Of a stretch of 64,000 nucleotides of DNA, positions 57,721 through 64,000 are shown one piece after another. The notes beneath the pieces were generated by a model, which saw only the letters and a program-made list of their open reading frames with translations, did not search any database and was not told the origin of the DNA. Made by a program: the position numbers and the translations under genes. Every line of letters starts with the position of its first letter. Within the stretch, counting starts at the first letter, position 1. The stretch is from Jaminaea rosea. Lineage: Eukaryota; Basidiomycota; Exobasidiomycetes; Microstromatales. The stretch covers positions 62,001 to 126,000 of the forward strand of contig NW_020289987.1 of the NCBI RefSeq assembly GCF_003144245.1, written 5' to 3'.

Positions 57721-60213
57721 ATGTCATCGACACCATCTCCCTACGATCCATCCCCCTCGCCCTATGCGGCCGGCGACGACAGTTCGCGATTCGCTGCTGG
57801 TGGTGTTGGTGGTGGTGCCGGGGGTGATGGCATGCGCCGCTCCCCTTCGGGTCTTCATCAGCATGGCCTGTCATCTGGCGCAAACGTCATAGAGTCTGCG
57901 ACTGGAAAAAAGACTCGATTCACCTCCGACAGTAACATCCCGAGCGTCGTAGCGTTGGGCGGATATCGATCTCATGCCACCTCGGGAGGAGGAGCGTCCT
58001 CTACGGCAGCAGCTGGAGGAGCAGCCACCTCGAGCGCCCCTCTAAGCTACGTTATGCCATCCCCTACTGAAGAACATCAGCAAGCAGCAGCAGCAGCAGT
58101 TTCGCCTGCTATCCATCACCACGATGTCCATGGCAATGGCTACGTTCACGGTCACGCCGCCTCGTACCAGCAGCAGCACGCAAGCGGCGCATCGTACCCC
58201 AGCACATCGCAGCCTCCGCTCTCTCATTCGCCATCGCCGAACTACCCAAACGCGCATGCACACGCGCACCTATCTCCTCTCAACCTGACAGCAGCCAATG
58301 CAGTCGGCCCGCATCACCACCATCACAATTACCTCCCCCATGCTGTCCCTCAGTCTGCGCCTTACATGTCGGCCCCTTCGCCCATGTTCTCGCCATTCTC
58401 GCCCAACTTCTCCTCCCACCCTTTCAGCCCGAATCTCCTCTCACCGGGTGCAGGGCCAGGTCGCACTCCGACTAGCGCAGGAGGAGCAGCAGCGGCAGGT
58501 CGTACCGTGTACGTCGGCAATCTGCCCGCAGATGCATCTGTCGACGAGCTCCTCAATCACGTCAAGTTCGGTCCAATTGAGAACGTCAAGGTCCTGCCCG
58601 AGAAGAGTTGCGCCTTCATCTCGTTTCTGGACGCCAATACAGCCGCAGCCTTCCATGCTGACGCATCAGTCAAGAAGCTCACGCTGCACGGCAAGGAGCT
58701 CAAGATTGGGTGGGGACGACCGTCGCCCGTCCCTCCCGGGGTAGTCATGGCAGTCCAGCAGAATCAAGCAACTCGCAACGTCTACGTTCAGCTCGGTCAA
58801 GACGACAACACCACTGAAGAGCAGCTCCGAGATGACCTCTCGCATTTCGGGCCAATCGACCAGATCAAGATCGTCCGCGATAAGAACATCGGCTTCGTCC
58901 ACTTCCTTTCCATCCAGACTGCCATCCAGGTCGTCTCTCAGCTCCCTCAGGAACCAGAGTGGGCGAATCGCCGCGTCAACTTCGGCAAGGACCGTTGCGC
59001 ATACGTGCCCAAGTCGCAACAGCAAAATCAGGCGCACAACAGCCATGCAGCCGCAATGGGCATGGCGGCAGCCGCTTCGCTGGGCTACCCAACTGCATTT
59101 GGCTTTGCGGGCGCCGGTGCCGGAGTACCAGCAAGCGCTCCAGCTCGAGTCGGCGGATTCGCAGACGCCCAGGCCGGCACCTCCTCAATGGACGACTCCC
59201 TTACATCCCCTACCTACCTGGATCGCTCCCTCGACCAGATCGGGAACCGCACCGTCTATCTAGGAAACATCCACCCCTCAGCCACCATCGAAGAAATCTG
59301 CAACCACATTCGCGGAGGTATTCTGCAGACGGTACGCTATTTGCCTGAGAAGCACATCGCCTTCGTCACGTTCGTCGATGCCAACTCCGCCTTGGCGTTC
59401 CACCATCTGAGCAGCGAGATGGGCATCTTGCTTCACCATCGCCGACTCAAGATTGGCTGGGGCAAGCACTCCGGACCACTCTCGCCGGCAATCGCCATGG
59501 CAGTTCAGGCCGGGTGCTCCAGAAATGTCTACATCGGTAACATCGAGGACGCCAACTTCCTCAATGAGGACAAGCTGCGCGCCGACTTCTCCCGCCATGG
59601 GGATGTCGAGCTGGTCAACTCTCTTCGCGAGAAGAACTGTGCATTCGTCAATTTCTGCAGTATACAGAACGCGATCAAGGCTATTGAGGCAATGAAGTCT
59701 CATCCAGACTACTCGGGCGTCAAGATCTCGCATGGTAAGGATAGGTGCGGGCGGGTAATCCAGGTCAGGGATGGAGGAGGCGGGAGGGGAGGAGGAGGAG
59801 GAGGAGACAGGGGAGGAGGGCATGCGATGCACGTAGGGATGGGCATGGTCCCTTCTGGCGCGGTGGCCCCTGCAATGGAGCCACTCAGCCCGGCCTCACA
59901 CGAGGCCAACGCGTCGGCGACCAATGGGCTCGGCCACTCTCTCTCCCGCGAGCCAAGCGCCCACGATATGCCTCCCATCCCTGTGAGTACCATCGCCGAG
60001 GAGGACGGGCTCGGCGAGGGAGACGCATCGGGTGAAACTACTGCGGCCGGCAGCAATGACGAGGAGCTCGCCAAGGCTACTGCAGCCAGTAGCTTGCAAG
60101 ACAATCCAACAACGGTCACCGGCAAAGGGGCGTCAACGCTCACGAGCACCAGACCGGTAAGGAGAACCGTCGTGGTGGGCAACGGCAACAGGCAAGGGCA
60201 GGAAGGATCATAA
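57721..60213 (+). CDS. nrd1: Four-RRM RNA-binding protein (S. pombe Nrd1 / yeast Mrn1-like)
   Basis: A single exon encodes 830 residues. After a His/Gln/Ala/Pro-rich N terminus come four RRMs: RRM1 from about residue 261 (RTVYVGNLPADASVDELL, SCAFISFLD), RRM2 from about 352 (RNVYVQLGQDDNTTEEQL, IGFVHFLSI), RRM3 from about 510 (RTVYLGNIHPSATIEEI, IAFVTFVDA) and RRM4 from about 601 (RNVYIGNIEDANFLNEDKL, CAFVNFCSI). RRM1-2 and RRM3-4 form two similar pairs, each with a KIGWG segment after the first member and GKDRC after the second. This paired four-RRM pattern is that of fission yeast Nrd1 and budding yeast Mrn1, cytoplasmic mRNA-binding proteins that affect differentiation and mating gene expression. 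It is unrelated to the budding yeast Nrd1 termination factor. The C terminus is Gly-rich then acidic. Confidence 0.9.
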   Translation: MSSTPSPYDPSPSPYAAGDDSSRFAAGGVGGGAGGDGMRRSPSGLHQHGLSSGANVIESATGKKTRFTSDSNIPSVVALGGYRSHATSGGGASSTAAAGGAATSSAPLSYVMPSPTEEHQQAAAAAVSPAIHHHDVHGNGYVHGHAASYQQQHASGASYPSTSQPPLSHSPSPNYPNAHAHAHLSPLNLTAANAVGPHHHHHNYLPHAVPQSAPYMSAPSPMFSPFSPNFSSHPFSPNLLSPGAGPGRTPTSAGGAAAAGRTVYVGNLPADASVDELLNHVKFGPIENVKVLPEKSCAFISFLDANTAAAFHADASVKKLTLHGKELKIGWGRPSPVPPGVVMAVQQNQATRNVYVQLGQDDNTTEEQLRDDLSHFGPIDQIKIVRDKNIGFVHFLSIQTAIQVVSQLPQEPEWANRRVNFGKDRCAYVPKSQQQNQAHNSHAAAMGMAAAASLGYPTAFGFAGAGAGVPASAPARVGGFADAQAGTSSMDDSLTSPTYLDRSLDQIGNRTVYLGNIHPSATIEEICNHIRGGILQTVRYLPEKHIAFVTFVDANSALAFHHLSSEMGILLHHRRLKIGWGKHSGPLSPAIAMAVQAGCSRNVYIGNIEDANFLNEDKLRADFSRHGDVELVNSLREKNCAFVNFCSIQNAIKAIEAMKSHPDYSGVKISHGKDRCGRVIQVRDGGGGRGGGGGGDRGGGHAMHVGMGMVPSGAVAPAMEPLSPASHEANASATNGLGHSLSREPSAHDMPPIPVSTIAEEDGLGEGDASGETTAAGSNDEELAKATAASSLQDNPTTVTGKGASTLTSTRPVRRTVVVGNGNRQGQEGS

Positions 60214-60648
60214 AGGCGCTGCAGGCGAGGACGAGCCTGTGAGAGAAAAGAGACATGAAAAGGAAAGGCTGGCGAGGAGAGGTCGCAGCGTCGTGGACCA
60301 TATTATTGTACTCACACTTCTGTTGGCCACCTACTTTATTTGGCCTCCTCCTCGCCCACACTCTATCCTACCTCGCTCCACCTTATCATTCGCTTTTTGC
60401 TATTAATTATTCCCTTTTGAGATTAGTGTTTTTCCAGGGAGCGTGACGATGTGGCGAGTCATTCCTCCAAGAACGCAAGTCATTGGGCGGGCGCTATCGC
60501 TGGCGCTGAAGTTCGCGGCAGAGACCACGAAGTGGGAAAGCACACGTCTCGTATATTGACAATATCGTTGAAGAGGCTGACAATGCTCTACACCGCTTTT
60601 GTTTCAGCTCTCTGCGCTCGTACTCGTGCCGCCTCGACGATCCCTGAC
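60214..60648. other. Convergent 3' intergenic region
   Basis: 435 bases between the Nrd1-like gene and the Rtc4-domain gene. It contains one of the more AT-rich stretches in the window (near 60390-60430, TATTAATTATTCCC), suitable for 3' end formation. No gene is seen. Confidence 0.45.
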
Positions 60649-63060
60649 CTATATGCGCTCGATGGGGCATCGTAGCCCATGGATTGGGCGAGGCTGAGCG
60701 GTTGTGTCCTCTTTCGGCGGCAGGATGAGCCCGGTGCGAGGAAGTGGACAAGGTGTAGCGACCCACTCTGACTGGGAGTGCGATGATCCTCCTGTTTCCT
60801 GCTCCTGCCCCTGCTGCTGCTCTTCCCTCCTAGTCTTCTGCGCATCGCTCGGCGTGATAGGCACGATAGGCGGCCCAGGCCTTGCCTTCGGGGTCGCTTC
60901 GTCGCCCATTGGTAGCCGCGGAGGAGTTCGAGTCTGTGCTCCTCCACCACCATCATTGGTACTGGCTCTCGGCTTGGCCGGACGTCTTGACCAAAAGTCG
61001 TCGTCGTCATCCTCGTCATCGCGTAAGACGTGGTGTAGATCGCCGGTGATCCTAGGCTTCGGCCTGGGGCGACCCGGCGAAGGCGTGGTGAGATCTATAG
61101 CATGGCTAGGGCGAGCTCCCTCGGCGTCGGAATCGTCGTCGAGGAAGGGACGGCGTGTGATGCTAGTTGTAGAGGCGGAGGGCTGAGGACGTGGACGCGG
61201 GCGGGCTGCTTCTGCTGGCGGGCCCGGAGGGGTCGCTAGCTCGCTGACCTGGCGACGAGCTCGCCGAGTGGAACTCGAGGTTGTCGAACTTGACGCTGAC
61301 GCTGGCACCGAGGCTGAGGCTGCGGCCGTCGTCGTCTTTTTCTCCGTCGTGCTGCTGTACTCGCCAAAGAGGTGATTCCCCCTCCCTCCCGTCTCAGCAG
61401 GATACATTGCCATCCCGTAAGGGGTACTCTGTCTCTTGATCTCTCTTGCCTCTTCCATGCTCAAATGCTTTCTTATTCTCCTCGGCCTGGCCGCATAATC
61501 CTCCATGATCAAGGTGCAAGCCACCTCGGGCACAAGTATGTTGTCGACAAATTCGATCGCCGTCAAGGGTTGAATACGCGCCAGGCCGGCAGGCTGGGTG
61601 ATTGATGGAAGGTGCGATCTTGCAAGTGACGAGCGGATGACGTCGCATCCCTGTTCGCCGTAGTAGCCAGCTTGAACGTCAAGCATGCTGGTGAGCCAGG
61701 AAGTGGCGGCGGGCTCGTCGCGCCTCGCCTCTGCCTCCGCGTCCACCTGCCCGCCACGCCTTCCTTTACGCAAGCGCAAAGCCGTCTCCCAGAAGACACT
61801 CTCCATGGGCTCCTCCATCAGCTCTTTGACCCTCACGCTCGCCACCTCTTCGACCCTCTCTAGCAGACTGGCCAAGTCTAGTTTGGTGGGCCAGCCCTCT
61901 TTTTTCCCGTTCGGAATGACCTCAAGCTCCTCTTGGTGCTTTGTGCATGCCGCGAGGGTCTCCGTCGCTTTCAGTGTGCGACCATCATGCCATTTGTCCA
62001 GGTAGGGCTGCAACATCTCGATGAGTTCACGGCTGGGCTTGTTGGGCATGGGTTGATCACAAAAGGGGCAAGACTTGAGATCTACGACTCGGCGGGGAGT
62101 GGCGGCCGATTTGGCTTGAGAACCTCGCCGTGTTGCGCGTTGCTTGGGTGTCGTGCCATCGGAGGCTTCAATTAGCATTCGGCGAAGAGATTCTTGAGAG
62201 GGGCTTGCCGTAGCCGTAGTGGCCGTCGCAGGGGAAGAGAAGATACTGTCGGCCGATGAGGCTGGAGTGGTCGTCGTCTTGTCCTTCGGGGGGAGCTGCA
62301 TACCTACAGCGGCTCTGCGTCGCGGCGCCTCTGCCAGCTTCTCGACGGCGTACTCGTTGCCTGAGGCGAAGGGAGAATCGCTTGAAATGGAGCGGACGAA
62401 ACTACTTGCAGCGAAGGGGTCGCGGGATGCCTGCCGTAGCTCTCCCTTTGATGCAGCATCGGCTACTTTGAGGATCGATTTGCGTGAGGGAGCCGAGGAG
62501 CCCGAGGGACCGGCAGCGCTGGCTACACGATGCGATGCTGCTGCTGCTGCTGTGGCAGGCAGCTTGAGCGGGCCGAAGCCTGAGGCTCGTTTCTGTTGAG
62601 ACCTTTTCTTGGGCGGCTGCAGCGCCTCGTCGTCTTCGAGTGATGAGCTCGAGACTTGAGCACTCGACTCGCGCGATGATTCAAGCCCCTTGACCCTCTT
62701 GATGGGGGCGCAGCCTACCTTTGGCGGCGAAGACGATGCATTGCTTGCGGTCCTCCGTCTATGCGGTCGTGCTGAGTCGAGCGGTGAGCCCGGTTCGGCC
62801 GTCTTGTTGCGGCGTTTTTTGCTCGACGCCTTGATCGCAGCCGCGTCCCACTCCTCTCCCTCGCTTTGATGCTCGCTACTGCTGTCGCTTGCGTCGTCTA
62901 CGGTGGCAGGGTCGCTGTCTTCCTGGTCAGCAGCTGATTCTCTTCGGGAATGAGACGATGACGACGGCAGATTGCGTACGCGACGTAGGCTGCCGTACTT
63001 GCGCTCTTGTGAATGTGGGACACGAGAGGCACCAAGCTGACGCTTGCGGAGGCCTTCCAT
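60649..63060 (-). CDS. Rtc4-like domain protein
   Basis: A single exon encodes 803 residues from the ATG at 63060 (MEGLRKRQLGASRVP). The N-terminal third is Ser/Lys-rich and basic (KKRRNK, PKKRSQQKR) and looks nuclear. The Rtc4-like domain covers about residues 329-560: it opens with KSCPFCDQPMPNKPSREL (a Cys pair), runs through LDLASLLERVEEV and YGEQGCDVI, and includes DNILVPEVACTLIMEDY near residue 507. The C-terminal 250 residues are low complexity, Ser/Thr/Pro/Arg-rich. Budding yeast Rtc4 was named from a telomere-capping genetic screen; its biochemical role is not known, so only the domain is claimed. It is divergent from the last gene, 322 bases away. Confidence 0.85.
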   Translation of the reverse strand: MEGLRKRQLGASRVPHSQERKYGSLRRVRNLPSSSSHSRRESAADQEDSDPATVDDASDSSSEHQSEGEEWDAAAIKASSKKRRNKTAEPGSPLDSARPHRRRTASNASSSPPKVGCAPIKRVKGLESSRESSAQVSSSSLEDDEALQPPKKRSQQKRASGFGPLKLPATAAAAASHRVASAAGPSGSSAPSRKSILKVADAASKGELRQASRDPFAASSFVRSISSDSPFASGNEYAVEKLAEAPRRRAAVGMQLPPKDKTTTTPASSADSIFSSPATATTATASPSQESLRRMLIEASDGTTPKQRATRRGSQAKSAATPRRVVDLKSCPFCDQPMPNKPSRELIEMLQPYLDKWHDGRTLKATETLAACTKHQEELEVIPNGKKEGWPTKLDLASLLERVEEVASVRVKELMEEPMESVFWETALRLRKGRRGGQVDAEAEARRDEPAATSWLTSMLDVQAGYYGEQGCDVIRSSLARSHLPSITQPAGLARIQPLTAIEFVDNILVPEVACTLIMEDYAARPRRIRKHLSMEEAREIKRQSTPYGMAMYPAETGGRGNHLFGEYSSTTEKKTTTAAASASVPASASSSTTSSSTRRARRQVSELATPPGPPAEAARPRPRPQPSASTTSITRRPFLDDDSDAEGARPSHAIDLTTPSPGRPRPKPRITGDLHHVLRDDEDDDDDFWSRRPAKPRASTNDGGGGAQTRTPPRLPMGDEATPKARPGPPIVPITPSDAQKTRREEQQQGQEQETGGSSHSQSEWVATPCPLPRTGLILPPKEDTTAQPRPIHGLRCPIERI

Positions 63061-63382
63061 GCGGAAAGGTTCACGGCATTAGTGTTCACCAGTGGTGGTT
63101 GAGGTCGTCTGTCGTCTTAGCGGAGAGGACAAAATGCGGAGAGGACAGCCCAGCTCGACGCGGAGTCGCGCCTCGCGGTACGGGCCACTTTACTCAAGAA
63201 TCCAACACGCCACGTGGTCAGGGATTCTCTCTCCGACCTCACACGCCTCGACGCGCCGGGCTGCCAAACAACAACAGCAAGCAACAGAGGCGGACTGAGA
63301 GTGGGAGAAGCAGCAAGCGGCGGGCGACTTGTCCTCAACACCACCGCATCATCGACAACCACCTGCTGCATCCGTCAACGAC
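63061..63382. promoter_or_regulatory. Divergent promoter between Rtc4-like and coiled-coil genes
   Basis: 322 bases between the start codons, with CAACA-rich sequence near 63265-63290 in the rightward leader. No distinctive element is seen. Confidence 0.4.
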
Positions 63383-64000
63383 ATGTCCGGCTCCTCTTCA
63401 TCATCAGGAGGACCAGCGCGTGCCTCTCGCATCGCTCCTCCTTCTACTCTGCGCAAGCCATCGTCTAGCGGCGCCAGCTCTTCCAAGTTGACGATCCCTG
63501 GCGGTCCAGCCCCGAGAGCTCCTCTCAACAATGCTACCAACAGGAACGCGAGCGCCACTTCCACCAGGAGTGCTAGCGGAACGACGGCCATCAAGAGACC
63601 CTCTGCCGTGCCGACGACACGACGGGTAGCATCGGGCTCCTCTGCAGCATCAGCAGGCACTAAGAGGCCAGCACAGGGTCCGCCACCAGCGGAAGAGGTG
63701 AGCATACGCCATGAGTGGGTAAAAGCGAAGAGCAGAGTATATGCTGACCTCCCTTCTCACCACTCCTCTCGCGCTAGGCCTCACCCTCCCAGCTTGCCAA
63801 CATTGAGTCCCAGCTAGCGCAGATGGCTGCCCTCTTTGACCGGGAACGCGCAAACACGGAAGCCCAAATGGCCGCCGAGCAGCAAGAACGAAAGAAGTAT
63901 TCGGAGAGAGTTACGCAGCTCGAAGAGTCGCTCGAGGAGCAGAAGCGCCTTGCCAAGGAGAGCAAGCGCGAGGTGGGCAGAAGAAGGACCCTGTTCGACG
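63383..64000 (+). CDS. N terminus of a coiled-coil protein (3' partial)
   Basis: Exon 1 is 63383-63697 (ATG GTG-free start MSGSSSSSGGPARASRIAPP, Ser/Thr/Ala/Arg-rich), the intron is 63698-63777 (GTGAGC, branch candidate ATGCTGACC, CGCTAG) and exon 2 runs from 63778 off the right edge in phase 0. About 179 residues are visible. After the basic disordered head, exon 2 begins a coiled coil (ANIESQLAQMAALFDRERAN, RVTQLEESLEEQKRLAKE) and ends in EVGRRRTLFD. A basic head plus coiled coil followed by an RR-T/K-L type segment would suit a kinesin-14 before its motor, but that is only a guess; no motor sequence is in the window. Splicing is well supported because the frame upstream would stop without it. 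Confidence 0.75.

Noticed and set aside
1-64000. Transposons, LTR elements or virus-like genes
   Set aside because: I found no reverse transcriptase, integrase, transposase, capsid or polymerase motifs, no long terminal repeats and no long inverted repeats on either strand.

Overview
The window is a gene-dense piece of a nuclear fungal genome, most likely a basidiomycete and probably of the Ustilaginomycotina type (smut relatives and yeast-like allies). That placement is inference from three things: GC-rich sequence, very long coding exons with few introns of 67-90 bases that use GTGAGT/GTAAGT/GTGCGT donors and CTGAC/CTGAT-like branch sites, and host proteins (Mot1, Paf1, class V myosin, CCT theta, Bud13, Kap123-type importin) that look fungal. 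I see no transposon, retroelement, virus-like element, CRISPR array, rRNA or convincing tRNA gene.

Layout, left to right: a C-terminal piece of a Zn-cluster, Ala/Gln/Glu-rich protein (2-2404, +); an unknown four-TM protein (2851-5151, -); MOT1 (6669-12784, +, two exons, the first only 10 bases of coding); IPK1 (12952-14820, -) head-to-head with BFR2 (15048-16937, +); PAF1 (17071-19254, -) head-to-head with a UBA-like/CCCH/Smr protein (19739-23317, +); an unknown Ser/Pro-rich protein (23617-25974, -); RPC4/RPC53 (26270-28029, -, two exons) head-to-head with SEN15 (28250-28849, +, three exons).

From 29281 to 34896 lies a tandem family I do not recognise: a copy with a disrupted frame (29281-31570), a C-terminal relic (31919-32080) and an intact 866-residue copy (32296-34896), all on the - strand. 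Then come a small coiled-coil candidate (35498-36121, +), an RGS-like three-TM protein (37899-39704, +), a Ddr48-like SYGSS/Gly repeat protein (39968-40913, -, two exons), a hotdog thioesterase (42173-42772, -), CCT8 (43069-45082, -, five exons) head-to-head with BUD13 (45318-46442, +), a KAP123-type importin (46789-50362, +, three exons), class V myosin (51230-56109, +, two exons), an Nrd1/Mrn1-like four-RRM protein (57721-60213, +), an Rtc4-domain protein (60649-63060, -), and the start of a coiled-coil protein that runs off the right edge (63383 onward, +).

Most genes are single-copy housekeeping genes: transcription (MOT1, PAF1, RPC4), RNA processing (SEN15, BUD13, Nrd1-like), ribosome biogenesis (BFR2), folding (CCT8) and transport (importin, myosin V). 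They do not form an operon or an obvious pathway cluster. The part that is new to me is the 29-35 kb tandem family, whose members differ in internal module number and state of decay. Smaller items of interest are the BUD13 terminal exon that supplies only the last two bases of the Met codon and the stop, the 10-base first coding exon of MOT1, a poly-Thr upstream ORF made of an ACG repeat, and a six-run GGG motif ahead of the myosin gene.
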